Positions 34,051-45,689 of a stretch of DNA of 64,000 nt are shown in pieces. The notes beneath the pieces were generated by a model, which was not told the DNA's origin, did no database searches, and saw nothing but the letters and a program-made list of their open reading frames with translations. Within the stretch, counting starts at the first letter, position 1, and every line of letters starts with the position of its first letter. The translations under genes and the position numbers were made by a program. This DNA comes from Okapia johnstoni (lineage: Eukaryota; Chordata; Mammalia; Artiodactyla; Giraffidae): positions 28,928,001 through 28,992,000 of the forward strand of contig CM044314.1 in NCBI GenBank assembly GCA_024291935.2, read 5' to 3'.

Positions 34051-36154
34051 AATTAATTATTTAAAAAAATAATTTATTTTAATTGGAGGCTAATTACTTT
34101 ATAATATTGTGGTGGTTTTTGCCATACATTGACATGAATCAGCCACAAGTGTACATGTGTTTCCCATCCCGATCCCCCTCCCACCTGCCTCCCCATCCCA
34201 TCCCTCTGGGTTGTCCCAGTGCAACAGCTTTGAGTGCCCTGTTTCACGCCTTGAACTTGGACTGGTCATTTATTTCACATATGGTAATATACATGTTTCA
34301 ATGCTCTTCTCTCAAATCATCTCACCCTCGCCTTCTCCCACAGAGTCCAAAAGTCTGTCCTTTATATCTGTGTCTCTTCTGCTGTCTCGTGTGTAGGGTC
34401 GTCCTTACCATCTTTCTAAATTACATATATATGTTGTAATATATTGTATTGGTGTTTTTCTTTCTGACTTACTTCACTCTGTATAATAGGCTCCAGTTTC
34501 ATCTGCCTCTTTAGAACTGATTCAAATGCATCCTTTTTAATAGCTGAGTAATATTCTATTGTGTATATGTACCTCAGCTTTCTTATCCATTCGTCTGCTG
34601 ATGGACATCTAGGTTGCTTCCATGTCCTAGCTATTATAAACAGTGCTGCGATGAACATTGGGGTACATGTGTCTCTTTCAATTCTGGTTTCCTCAATGTG
34701 TATGCCTAGAAGTGGGATTGCTGGGTCATATGGTAGTTCTGTTTCCAGTTTTTTAAGGAATCTCCACACTGTTCTCCATAGTGGCTGTAATAGTTTGCAT
34801 ACCCACCGACAGTGTAAGAGAGTTCCCTTTTCTCCACACATTTATAGCTTGCAGGCTTTTTAATGGCAGCCATTCTGACCAGTGTGGGATGGTACCTCAT
34901 TGTGGTTTTGATTTGCATTTCTCTGATAATGAGTGATGAGTGATGAATTAGCCATCTGTACATCTTCTTTGGAGAAATGTTTGTTTAGTCCTTTGGTCCA
35001 TTTTTTGATTGGGTTGTTTATTTTTCTGATATTGAGCTGCATGAGCTGCTTGTATATTTTTGAGATTAATTCTTTGTCAGTTGCTTCATTTGCTGTTATT
35101 TTCTACCATTGTGAAGGCTGTCTTTGCACCTTGCTTATAGTTTCCTTCATTGTGCAAAAGATTTTAAGTTTAATTAGGTTCCATTGTTTATTTTTGCTTT
35201 TATTTCCATTACTCTGGGAGGTGGGTCATAGAAGATCTGGCTGTGATTTATGTCAGAAAGGGTTTTGTTTGTTTTCCTCTAGGAGTTTTTTAGTTTCTGG
35301 TCTTACATTAAGATCTTTAATCCATTTTGAGTTTATTTTTGTGTATGGTGTTAGAAAGTGTTCTAGTTTCATTCTTTTACAAGTGGTTAACCAGTTTTCC
35401 CAGCACCACTTGTTAAAGAGATTGTCTTTTCTCCATTGTATATTTTTGCCTCCTTTGTCAAACATAAGGTGCATGAATTTATCTCTGGGCTTTCTATTTT
35501 GTTCCATTGATCTATATTTCTGTCTTTGTGCCAGTACTATACTGTCTTGATGACTGTAACTTTGTAGCATAGTCTGAAGTCAGGCTGATTGATTCCTCCA
35601 GTTCCATTCTTCTTCTTTCTCCAGATTGCTTTGGCTGTTTAAGGTTTTTTGTATTTCCATACAAGTTATGAAATTATTTGTTCTAGTTCTGTGAAAAATA
35701 CCACTGGTAGCTTGATAGGGATTGCATTGAAGCTATAGATTGCTTTGGGTAGGACACTCATTTTCACTATATTGATTCTTCCAATCCATGAACATGTATA
35801 TTTCTCCATCCATTTGTGTCATCTTTGATTCCTTTCATCAGTGTTTTATAGTTTTCTATATATAGGTCTTTTGTTTATTTAGCTAGACTTATTCCTAAGT
35901 ATTTTATTCTTTTCATCACAACAGTGAATGGGATTGTTTCCTTAATTTCACTTTCTGTTTTCTCATTGTTAGTGTATAGGAATGCAAGGGATTTCTCTGT
36001 GTTAATTTTATATCCTGCAACTTTACTATATTCATTGATTAGCTCTAGTAATTTTCTGGGGGTGTCTTTAGGGTTTTCTATGTAGAGGATCATGTCATCT
36101 GCAAACAGTGAGAGTTTTACTTCTTTTTTTCCAATCTGGATTCCTTTTATTTCA
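34051..36154 (-). mobile_element. Ruminant L1 LINE, 5'-truncated (2.1 kb)
   Basis: Reverse-strand L1 with 3' UTR at the left, ORF2 C-terminal region in the 34416-34841 frame ([18 protein letters not shown] block) and RT thumb at 35875-36093 ([20 protein letters not shown]). An FADD active-site motif lies at about 36088-36105. Frames are broken. 'ttttaatt' at both ends (34043-34050 and 36155-36162) is the probable short TSD, meaning it landed in the A-rich tail of the L1 that follows. Confidence 0.9.
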
Positions 36155-36214
36155 TTTTAATTTATTTTTAACTAGAGGGTAATTGCTTTACAATATTTTA
36201 TTGGCATCTGCCAT

Positions 36215-36550
36215 GAAAGTGAAAGTGAAAGTTGCTCAGTCGTGTCTGACTCTTTGTGACCCCATGGACTATAGAGTTCATGGAATTCTCCAGGCCAGAA
36301 TTCTGGAATGGGTAGCCTTTCCCTTCTCCAAGGGATCTTCCTGACCCAGGAATTGAACTGGCGTCTCCTGCATTGCAGGCAGATTCTTTACCAACTGAGT
36401 TATCAGGGAAGCCCAGGTGTGTGCTGTGTGTGCTTAGTTGCTCAGTCGTGTCCGACTCTTGTGACCCCATAGACTGTAGCCCACCAGGCCCCTCTGTCCA
36501 TGGGATTTTCCAGGCAAGAATACTGGTGTGGGTTACCATTCCCTTCTCCA
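36215..36550 (-). mobile_element. Two-unit Bov-tA-type SINE, 12-bp TSD
   Basis: Perfect 'ggcatctgccat' copies at 36203-36214 and 36551-36562 flank a pair of SINE units (to about 36413, then about 36414-36550), inserted in L1 3' UTR. Confidence 0.95.
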
Positions 36551-36636
36551 GGCATCTGCCATACAACAACGTGAATCAGCCATAAGTACATATATGTCCC
36601 CTCCCTCTTGAACTTCCCTCCCACTTCTTACACTCG

Positions 36637-37011
36637 ATAACTGAGGCCTGACTTTATGGGTGGGGGATGGGGTGGTCAGAGAGGATCCAGTTCCTGATAA
36701 TGCATTTAGATCATGTAGCCAGTATATACCCTGCTGCTGCTGCTGCTAAGTCACTTCAGTCGTGTTCAACCCTGCACGACCCCATAGATGGCAGCCCACC
36801 AGGGTCCTTTGTCCCTGGGATTCTCCAGGCAAGAACACTGGAGTGGGTTGCCATTTCCTTCTCCAACGCAGGAAAGTGAAAAGTGAAAGTTAAGCTGCTC
36901 AGTCGTGTCCGACCCTGAGAAAGCCATAATTGAAAAAGATGCATGTACCTTCAATGTTCACTGAGCACTATTTGCAATACCTAGGGCATAGAAGCAACCT
37001 AGGTTGTCATC
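36637..37011 (+). repeat. Inverted copy of L1 end plus ERV flank
   Basis: Apart from a SINE at 36734-36911, this segment is the reverse complement (with substitutions) of 37418-37612: the left part matches ERV pol DNA at 37526-37612, the right part matches the L1 5'-truncated end at 37418-37525. It interrupts an otherwise continuous L1 3' UTR. Confidence 0.8.
36734..36911 (-). mobile_element. Bov-A2-type SINE, short TSD
   Basis: (ctg)n at the left, then 'aagtcacttcagtcgtgttc' and the body block 'ggcaagaacactggagtggg'. 'accctg' at 36728-36733 and 36912-36917 is the likely short TSD. It inserted after the inverted copy formed, because the other arm (37526 region) lacks it. Confidence 0.88.
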
Positions 37012-37525
37012 CCATCCTTCTACGTTGTCACAGAGTACTCTGTTGAGTTCCCTATGTTATGCAGCAACTTCCTATTAGCTATCTATTTTACTCATGGTAA
37101 TGCATGTGTTTCAATGCTACTCTCTCAGTTCATCCCACCCTCTCCTTCCCCTACTGTATCCAAAGTCTGTTCTTTAAGTCTGCATCTGTATTCCTGCCCT
37201 GGAAATAGGTCCATCAGTGTCATTTTTCTAGATTCCATATATATGCATTAATATATGATACTTGTTTTTCTCTTTCTGACTTACTTAACTCTGTATAATA
37301 GGCTTCAGGTTTATCCATCTCACTAGAACTGACTCAACTGCATTCCTTTTTATGGCTGAGTAATACTCCACTGTATATATGTGCTACAACTTCTTCATCC
37401 ATTCATCTGTCCATGGATATCCAGGTTGCTTCTATGCCCTAGCTATTATAAATAATGTTCAGTGAACATTGGGGATATGTGTGTCTTTTTCAGTTATGGC
37501 TTTCTCAGGGTGTATGCTGGCTACA

Positions 37526-37780
37526 TGATCTAAACACATGATCATGAATGGGATACTCTCTGACCCCCCCATGCCCCACCCATGAAGTCAGGCCTGTTAT
37601 CAAACATAAGAAGCAGTTATAGGAGTAGGCCTGGGCTGCCTTTGAAGACACAAATAGATCTCATGACCACGTGGTTCAGGCTTCCAGCCTGCCTACTCCT
37701 TCCACACATCTGTCCTTCCTTCAGCCGACACTTGTGACCACATGGAGAGTTCTCTATAACCGACCTTTTAAAAAAACCCA
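37526..37780 (+). pseudogene. ERVL-like pol remnant, continued (RNase H region)
   Basis: Resumes the retroviral pol interrupted at 34042. The nucleotide pattern corresponds to the region between the RNase H start and its active centre, but no frame is open. Identification rests on resemblance at base level and on position between the two clearer pol pieces. Confidence 0.5.
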
Positions 37781-37854
37781 ACTTGATCTTGTTCATAGAT
37801 ATTCCTTCCAGACTTGACAGCCTCCACCAGCATGGGTAATGAAATCATTTCAGT

Positions 37855-38608
37855 ATGAGAGTAGTGAAGAAGAACTAAAGAGCCTCTTGATTAAAGTGAA
37901 AGGGAAGAGTGAAAAAGTTGGCTTAAAGCTCAACATTCAGAAAACTAAGATCATGGTATCCGGTCCCATCACTTCATGGAAAATAGATGGGGAAACAGTG
38001 GATGACTCTATTTTGGGGGGCTCCAAAATCACTGCAGTTGGTGATTGCAGACATGAAATTAAAAGATGCTTACTCCTTTGAAGGAAAGTTATGACCAACC
38101 TAGACAGCATATTAAAAACCAGAGACATTACTTTGTCAGCAAAGGTCCATCTAGTCAAGGCTATGGTTTTTCCAGTAGTCATGTATGGATGTGAGAGTTG
38201 GACTATAAAGAAAGTTGAGCGCTGAAGAATTGATGCTTTTGAACTGTGGTGTTGGAGAAGACTCTTGAGAGTCCCTTGGACTGCAAGGAGATCCAACCAG
38301 TCCATCCTAAAGGATATCACTCCTGGGTGTTCATTGGAGGGACTGATGTTGAAGCTGAAACTCCAATACTTTGGCCACCTGATGGGAAGAGCTGACTCAT
38401 TTGAAAAGACCCTGATGCTGGGAAGGATTGAGGGCAGGAGGAGAAGGGGACGACAGAAGATGAGATGGTTGGATGGCATCACCGACTCAGTGGACATGAG
38501 TTTGGGTAGGCTCCTGGAATTGGCTATGGACAGGGAGGCCTGAAGTGCTGTGGTTCATGGGGTCTCAAAGAGTTGAACACGACTGAGCAATGGAACTGAA
38601 CTGAACTG
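37855..38608 (+). mobile_element. BovB LINE, 3' 0.75 kb
   Basis: Begins just past the RT active site ('gaagaactaaagagcctctt') and runs to the (tgaac)n terminus. Two open runs (37839-38081, 38265-38543) are separated by a frameshift and stop. It interrupts the ERV pol remnant; no clear TSD. Confidence 0.93.
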
Positions 38609-38689
38609 AGTAAGGGAAACCCTTCCTGTGGGCAGGAGTTTGAATGGTGTATTTCTTTGTCCACTTTCCTAGAAGGTGAGGTATGTGAA

Positions 38690-39120
38690 GTAATAAGGAT
38701 TTACTCTGATTGCTGGATTGTAGTTTTGGCCACATAATCAGGGAATTGGAAAGAACAAGATTGGAAGATCTTGCCAAAGAAGTCTGGAGAAGGAACAGTC
38801 TTCTCAGAATGTATCCAAAGTATGAGAATCTTTGTATCTCATTTGGATGATGGGGAAGAACTTGTCTGGAAGTTCTCTGGGCTTCCCAAGGTATAGAGTG
38901 AAGAGAATCTTGCTTGATAAGGTTATACGAGACCCTCAACCTCAGAGGAGGGCATGGAGGTGGAGTCTATAATCATGAAAGCATTGCGGATATAAAGAGC
39001 CGTCCAAAGTTTTGGGAGGGAGGAAAAGAAAGTTTGTACTGGTGCAGCAGAGAACAATACAGTGTAGGAGGCTCTAGGCTTAACAAGGGACTTACATTCT
39101 GGATTTTGACCAAGGTTAAT
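38690..39120 (+). pseudogene. ERVL-like pol remnant, continued (RNase H end, integrase start)
   Basis: Plus-strand frames show a SGNWKEQDWKILPKK run near 38740-38785, a frameshifted EVWRR and then an IFVSH block near 38830, as at the end of retroviral RNase H. A GHGGGVYNHES run near 38950 fits the start of integrase. Same orientation as the pieces at 33150 and 37526, so all belong to one provirus remnant. Confidence 0.6.
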
Positions 39121-39687
39121 AGAGAGGTAAGACATAGTAGGTTTATTTGTCTGAGGGAGTCCTAAATCAGATAAGAGTTAAATCCAACTAGTTGCTAAGT
39201 ACAACTAGGACTCCAGCTGGAGAAGGAACCCTGACCTCTATAGGAGGATCCAGACATGTTCAGGACTAGTGGTCCAGGGTTCTAGGGAGTGATTCCAGTC
39301 TGGGGATTGACACCACCCATTAGCCATTTTGTTCTTCTTTCTTACTAACATAACCCAGCTTTTGTTCTGGATGGATGTGCCCCTACCCCAAATCACTTGA
39401 TTTCTCAGGCTTCCTAGAGATAGGAATAGCTATATGACATAGCAAGTCCATAGGTGAAGTTTCTTGGAAAGCAATTAGTTTCCTGGTGAAAAGAAAAACT
39501 CCACAGGCATGCTGTGCTTGTCCATTGGCTGGCCCCCTTTCTCCTGCCTGAACCCAATTGTGATGCCATCTTGCCACCAGAGAATCAATGCTTCAAGAAA
39601 AGGATGGTCGAGAAAAAGTTAGGGGGTCCTAGGTCTTTGATGATCTCCACAGTCTACTATAGCAGCTCTGGACTTCTTGGTCAGTGA
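39121..39687. other. Unassigned, possibly more ERV
   Basis: About 570 bp where integrase and downstream sequence would be expected; nothing I can recognise. Confidence 0.3.
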
Positions 39688-39890
39688 GGAAATTAACCCC
39701 TTACTCGTTTAAGGCACATGGTTGTCATCACCCCCTCCCCTTCCTCACCACCATGCTTATTGCCTGCTTGTAATGTCTATACCTCTTTCCTTTTTTGATA
39801 TTAGCTTAATGTTGGTCATGAATCAGATTTCACTTAGATACAATAGTTTAAGAGTGGTTGTAGCCTGAAAGAGTAGACAGAAGTTTGATT
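39688..39890 (+). repeat. Direct repeat, copy A
   Basis: About 200 bp closely similar (roughly nine of ten bases by eye) to 41262-41464. Shared blocks include 'ctcaccaccatgcttattgc', 'gtcatgaatcagatttcac' and 'gagtggttgtagcctgaaag'. Family unknown. Confidence 0.85.
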
Positions 39891-40485
39891 ACCCATGTAG
39901 CTGAAAGCAATCCTAGCTGAAAAATCTCTGTGGGTAAAGATGGATGCCTGGAAAGAGGCTTGAAGGATTGGAAACGGGTCTCCAAATGTTGAAATAATTT
40001 TCTGTCTCAGTATCTCGTTGTTGGAGTTGGGACAGGATGAGAAGGTGATATTGGGGCTGAAAGGAAAGGACACCAATTCAGTTGTTTGGTGAGGTATGGA
40101 CTTATACAATCAATTCAACAAATAATGAAATGGTAGCAAGGCCTCTTGGTAGCCAGCAGCCCCAAATCAACCATATCTCCATGCTCCTGTATATTCTGGG
40201 TTTTGTCTACATGAGAGTCCTGACCTGGGAAGATTTAAAGCATGGGAGGCAGAGGAGAGACTGGAAGAACTCCACGTGACCAGGCTCACCGGCCAGTGAA
40301 ATCACCTTACCTCCTCAGGGGCAGAGTGGATAAGGGAAGCCTGTATTGTGCTCTGAAACAAAGAGAGGCATTGACTCCAACTGCGTTCACACTTAGACCT
40401 TCTAAAACTGCCAAGTTCTTTCTTATGACTTGCCCAAGAGTCATATGGGCCCTCAGGCCCATAGCTTATTCCATCCATCATGTTT
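39891..40485. other. No recognised feature
   Basis: About 600 bp between the direct repeats; unassigned. Overlapping frames of 60-100 codons near 40082-40550 show no family resemblance. Confidence 0.3.
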
Positions 40486-40489
40486 ATGA

Positions 40490-40745
40490 AAATGTATGTA
40501 AATTGCCAAATATGCAGAGCCCAGCCCATAGTAAATGTTCAGTATGGTAAGAGGGCATCATTTTTTTCTGTGGATATTATTAGTAAATATGGGAGGCAGT
40601 CTGTGTAGTAGAAAGATTATGACGCAGGGACCTGGGGTGTGATCCCAGTTCTGCTGTCAGTAGCTAAACAACCTGGAGAAACCAGCTTCTCTAAGGACCT
40701 TGCTCTCTTCACCTGTGAGTGTTGAATAATCTGTGTGCAGTACAC
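40490..40745 (+). mobile_element. MIR SINE pieces
   Basis: A MIR 3' end ('agcccagcccatagtaaatg', about 40490-40570) is followed by the 5' part of another MIR (about 40600-40740, 'gtagtagaaagattatgac', 'gtgatcccagttctgctg'). Confidence 0.55.
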
Positions 40746-40859
40746 AATTCTTGGAGTCACCAACACATAGAAGACAACGTAAAATGTATCCCCTGGAGCT
40801 GGGCAGTATGAAGGGCTTGCGGTTGTTAACCTCCCTCCATGCTAGAGCCCAGGAAGAAT

Positions 40860-41060
40860 TGTGACTTTGCTTGGTTTGCAGTCAATACTGTCTGAGCGCG
40901 CTCCCTGCAATCATGGTGTGATCTATTAGTCAATGGGATGTGCTTGAAATCAGTGATGAAATGCGCACCCGGGAATTAGCCAGCCTTGCTGTAATGAGCT
41001 TCAGGCTGGTGAGCCTGTATTATCTGTCAAGCGGAAGGAGCAAGTATAAATCTAAGAGGG
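40860..41060. other. Low-repeat segment, candidate conserved element
   Basis: No repeat resemblance. Dense in TAAT/ATTA-type words and balanced in base composition against its surroundings. I list it only as a candidate for conserved non-coding DNA. Confidence 0.2.
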
Positions 41061-41261
41061 AAGCAGAACGCCTACACGTGTTCTGAAGTTCTGATCTCTA
41101 CAGGAGACAACCGATCAGGCTGACCACTGGGCTCTCGAACACTGAGCTTTCAAGACCCCTGAGATAATCTCTGACAGGCTACTGGAACATCACAGGAGAC
41201 GGGGTGGAAATAGGAGGCCAGTTGATGCTGAGAAAAACTAGAGGCTCCTGTACACATACAG

Positions 41262-41464
41262 GTGAATTAACTACTGGGATGGTTGTCATCACTAGTGACA
41301 TTACTCCCCTCCCTCTCCTCACCACCATGCTTATTGCCTTCTTGTGATGTCTACGCATCTTTCCTCTTTTGATATTAGCTTGATGTTTGTCATGAATCAG
41401 ATTTCACTTAGACACAATAATTTAGGAGTGGTTGTAGCCTGAAAGAGTAGAGAGCAGTTTGATT
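41262..41464 (+). repeat. Direct repeat, copy B
   Basis: Partner of 39688-39890, same orientation, 1574 bp apart start to start. Copy B has an extra block ('tagtgacattac') near 41293 that copy A lacks. Confidence 0.85.
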
Positions 41465-41667
41465 TCTCAGTGTTATTTAGAAAATATAGTTCTGTAAAAA
41501 GTTAATGGTCCACTTTTGGTCAAGCAACAAAAGGTGACATTTTGATTGGAAGAAGAACTTTTCAAAAGAAAATACCTAGAAAGCATGCTCCTTATGAAGG
41601 TCCCATTCTATGCTGCACTCTGCTGTTATTATATTCTGTTGATTCCAAAGTGACCAGGCTAGGTTCT

Positions 41668-41838
41668 TGCTGTTGTTCAGTCGCTAAGTCATGTCCAACT
41701 CCTTGCGATTCATAGATTGAAGTATGCCAGTCTCCTCTGTTCTCCACTATCTCCAGGAGTTTGCTAAAATTCATGTCCATTGAGTTGGTGATGCTATCTA
41801 ACCATCTCATCCTCTGCCACCCCCTTCTCCTTTTGCCA
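41668..41838 (-). mobile_element. BovB 3'-end fragment
   Basis: 'tgttgttcagtcgctaagtc' start and the 'catctcatcctctgccac' block; truncated at 'cttctccttttgcc'. No clear TSD. Confidence 0.9.
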
Positions 41839-41856
41839 GACTACATTTTAAAACAA

Positions 41857-42077
41857 GCACAGACTTCCCATGCGGCTCGGTAGTAAAGAATCCGTCCTCC
41901 AATGCAGAAGACATAGGAAACATGGGTTTGATCCTGGGATTGGGAAGATCCTTTGGAGGAGGAAATGGCAACCAACTCCAGTATTCTTGCCTGGATAATC
42001 CCATGGACAGAGGAGCCTGGTGGGCTACAGTCCATGGGTCACAAAGAGTTGGACACGACTGAGCATGCACACACATG
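41857..42077 (+). mobile_element. Bov-tA SINE, 14-bp TSD
   Basis: Full-length SINE flanked by 'acattttaaaacaa' (41843-41856) and 'acattttaaagcaa' (42078-42091), one mismatch. Confidence 0.95.
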
Positions 42078-42091
42078 ACATTTTAAAGCAA

Positions 42092-43010
42092 ATAATGTGG
42101 GTACATACAAAGTAGATGTATGTTGCTGCTACAAACTGTTACATCCATTGTCTCTCCACTTGCCCCTTATGTCCCATTAAAACATCCTTCATGCACTTCC
42201 CCTCAACTGCCAGATACATTAATAAAATAAAATGCATTAATCAAATAATATAATCCCTACTCTGCTGCTATTATATTCTTAGCAGATGTTTGAGTGGATG
42301 TTTCTGGTTGTGCAAGAGCCCAGTGATTTGTTGCAGGGAGACTTTAAAATAGAGTTAAATAAAATTTTATTTTGGTAAGTGTTTAACAACCGATTATCTA
42401 GGGGGAAAAAGAAACCAAACCCTAATTTTAGTATTTGCCAATATCTGTGGTGTAAATACTCTCATTGTGGCCAATTTCAAGCTACCAAACAGCTTCCCCT
42501 GGATGCAGAGTTGGGAAGAGAAGCATATAAACAACTCCCATGGGCGAGTATGAGCCACTGTCTCACCACCAAACAAATTTCAAAGCTTGCTGTTTAATGT
42601 AGGAGAATTTCAGACAGTTGTCAACAATTCAGCAAAATCTAAAATCCAGGAGGATTTAGTTCAAAGGGTAATGTGTTTGGAAAACAAAGCCAAACCCAAA
42701 GGGTTCAGTTCTACCAACTCACAGATATGATTAACTTGAGCTTTTGAAGAAACAGGGGATGGAGCAGAAACCATAATCCTTTAGCAAAGTGTCTGAAAAT
42801 CATAATAAGCATCAAATTATTACTTGTAAAACTTCAGCCATATTTGGTTATTGACTGTACTCTTATTTACTTTAGTATCTTAGTTAATTTTATTCAACTC
42901 ATTTAAAAAACTTAGCTTCATCTTAAGCAACTATATTCATTAAAGCATGGAGATGGTGAAGTAATTATGCTTTCAAATATGCATTTAAACAAATATATAG
43001 CCTTTAAATT
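42092..43010. other. No recognised feature
   Basis: About 920 bp, AT-rich. The part 42379-42600 may be an old repeat ('ggccaatttcaagctaccaa') that I cannot name. Confidence 0.3.
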
Positions 43011-43014
43011 AAAC

Positions 43015-43262
43015 ATTCATTGTAGGGGGAGGGATAAATTAAGAAGTTGGGCTTAACATATACACACTACTATTTATAATATAGATAACCAACAAGGACC
43101 TACTGTATAGCACAGGGAAATATAGTAAGAATTTTGTAATAACTTGTAAGGGAAAAGAATCTGAAAAAGACTATATACACAAGTGTGTATAACTGAATCA
43201 CTGTGCTATGCATCTGAAACTGGCACAATACTGTAAATCGACTATATTTCAAAGAAAAAGAA
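43015..43262 (+). mobile_element. L1 3' UTR fragment
   Basis: 'acctactgtatagcacaggg', 'tataactgaatcactgtgct' and 'ctgtaaatcgactatatttc' match the L1 3' UTR also seen at 20430-20620. Confidence 0.88.
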
Positions 43263-43724
43263 TTCATCAGATAGTGCCTAAAATTACTTTGTATACCATC
43301 TGTGGTATCTGAACAGGTACTTGGACCATACTTTGTGAGACAATGCACCAAATAAATGACGTCCATTATTAATATTTACCTTTGGAGCCTGAGTATTGAA
43401 AGGCTCTGTCTAATAATGCAGGTGGTAAATTCTCAGTTCTATATTTAGAAAAATCATCAGAAAACCTGGCTCCAGAAAACCTTTAGGAAAAATATACCTG
43501 ACCTTTCTTTAAAAGGTCACTGCTGCTAAGTACATCTTTCTTCTGGGATGCTGACTACATTTCTTAGGTTTTATTAAAGCACCTGCCTTGGTGGGGTCGA
43601 GGTGGAGGAATGCTTTCTGTTTGTCTGATACGCTGACACAATGGAAGCACAGAGAGGACCACAGGACTGTGTACAGAAGTGTTCCCGGATTTCCTTCCCT
43701 GCTCTTGAACATCTGCGGGGGTCT
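43263..43724. other. No recognised feature
   Basis: About 460 bp, unassigned; short chance frames only. Confidence 0.3.
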
Positions 43725-43734
43725 GTGCTATAGG

Positions 43735-44012
43735 CTGCTGCTGCTGCTGCTAAGTCGCTTCAGTCGTGTCCAAATCTGTGCGACCCCATAGACGGCAGCC
43801 CACCAGGCTCCCCCGTCCCTGGGGTTCTCCAAGCAAGAACACTGGAGTGGGTTGCCATTTCCTTCTCCAATGAATGAAAGTGAAAAGTGAAAGTGAAGTC
43901 ACTCAGTCGTGTTCGAGTCTTAGCGACCCCAGGGACTGCAGCCTACCTGGCTCCTCCATCCATGGGATTTTCCAGGCAAGAGTACTGGAGTGGGTTGCCA
44001 TTGCCTTCTCCG
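43735..44012 (-). mobile_element. Bov-A2 SINE, 10-bp TSD
   Basis: Complete two-monomer Bov-A2 with (ctg)n at its 3' side. Perfect 'gtgctatagg' copies at 43725-43734 and 44013-44022. Confidence 0.97.
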
Positions 44013-44022
44013 GTGCTATAGG

Positions 44023-45295
44023 CAACACTCAGTAAATTGGAAAATGAAGAACTCCATGTGTCCACCTTGGGCCTGCCACCTCCTCGCTAGGTAATTACTG
44101 GGCAGCCACCCAAAGTTAGGTTCCCTGTTTGTCAAACCAGTTAGAGCAGGAGCCTGTTTCTAACCGTGGGGAAGATCAGATTTCAGAAATGGAAGACATT
44201 TTGCCCCATCCTCCCTCCTGAGTTGATCAGTGGTAATTATTAATGGCAACAATACACTGTGGGTGATTTTCCTTGAATTTGTTGATTTCTAACCATGATA
44301 GAGAGAGCTCCTCCACTCTAAATCTGGAAGGGAGGTACTATGCTCTGGAATTTAAAAATCCGCCCCCCACCCACCCCCTGTTTTAAGAGAGACTATTGCA
44401 TTCAAACAAACAAACAAAAAAACAAATCAAAATCCAGTTTCTTCAGGTGGTTAATTGAATCAAAAGAAGAGTTGCTCATAATCACCAGCTGTCTCCTGAT
44501 TGCAGAGTTATCTGTATTCATCTATGTCTAGTGAATTCATAATTTATGAGGCCCTACACAGCCACTTGCCTTAATAACCTTCATTTGAAAAAGCTGATGT
44601 CTTCCGGCCAAAGGATGCTTAACACAGTGTTTACTAATGTTGCTATGCCTTAATCAACTGTTCCTGAAGTAAGTGCCTGTAGAGAAGGAAGTCATTTCTG
44701 ATTTATCTCTGTGTCTCTTTTGGGCCAGTTCTCCCCAGCTCTTTCCCCCACCCACAGAAGCATAAGTCTGGAAGTTACAGGAAAACCTCCAGTTGCTGAA
44801 TCTGACTTCACTGAAGAAGCCAAAACAGTTCAGTGCATCTTCAGCCCTCCAAATATTAGCTGGCAAGTGACTTATCCTCTAACATGTCACATTTTCATGT
44901 TCAATGATTAAAACTTTTTTTTTTGGCAAGAGGTTACTAGAACTTCCAGTTTCTCAAGAGATCAGTAGTGGGAAAGGACCCAACAGGAAGGGACTTTTGC
45001 CTCTGGCAAGATTTGACCACAAGTTTAGAGCAGGTTACAGTCATGCTTTCTGTAAAGAAGGGTGTTCCTGGATCCAAGAGAAGGCCCATGTCAGCAAATT
45101 TGAGCAAAAAGGGCCCCTATGGATGCCACAAAAATGCCAAATGCACTGCAGAGAAGACTCCCGAGCAAAATGGATTTAACTCATGGGCAACTATGATCTA
45201 AGAAAATATTTAAAGTCTCAAACATTCTGACTTAAAATCCTCCTGAGTAGGAGGGAAAACTGCAGTCTGCATGATGCACGGTGTTGGCAGTGACC
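44023..45295. other. No recognised feature
   Basis: About 1.3 kb. C-run near 44360-44380 and a short (aaac)n run near 44405-44425. Overlapping frames of 66-91 codons at 44711-45201 show no family resemblance. Confidence 0.3.
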
Positions 45296-45299
45296 TGAT

Positions 45300-45420
45300 T
45301 AGACCTGATGTTACCACCTACCTTTGTGATGTTAGGCAAGGCAGTTAACTTTTTCTGAGTCTCTGTTTTCTAAACAGAAAATGAGTTGGACAAAATACTT
45401 TCTGAAATATCACTCAATTA
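45300..45420 (+). mobile_element. MIR SINE fragment
   Basis: 'gttaggcaaggcagttaact' and 'tctgagtctctgttttct' are MIR core blocks. Confidence 0.65.
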
Positions 45421-45689
45421 TGCATCTTTACTTCTGGAATCTCCCTTATTACTCTGAGCAATTAAGACACATTTCCAACAGAGATTGTAGTGCCCAGAAG
45501 TTAAGGATATGGAGATTAAGAGATTAAAATTCAGCATTTTCTTCCCCAAGACATTTCAGTACTGCCTTTTATTTTTTCTTCTGGGCTTAGTACTCATTGC
45601 CCAAGAATGCCGTGGATCATGTCTGAACTCCATTCTGCTCAGTCTCACCAATGAAAAATGGAAGATGCACACTGGCATAAAAAGAATGT

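Larger units (their letters stand above)
36155..37525 (-). mobile_element. Second L1 (3' UTR and ORF2 end) with an inverted insertion
   Basis: Reverse-strand L1 3' UTR at 36155-36636 continues at 37012-37525 ('cccatccttctacgttgtca' follows where the 3' UTR should continue). The gap holds SINEs and a 375-bp inverted segment. Its 5' truncation at 37525 abuts ERV pol sequence. Confidence 0.85.

Noticed and set aside
34083..35550. Plus-strand frames of 118-205 codons
   Set aside because: They are antisense to the L1 at 34051-36154; the coding strand of that element is minus.
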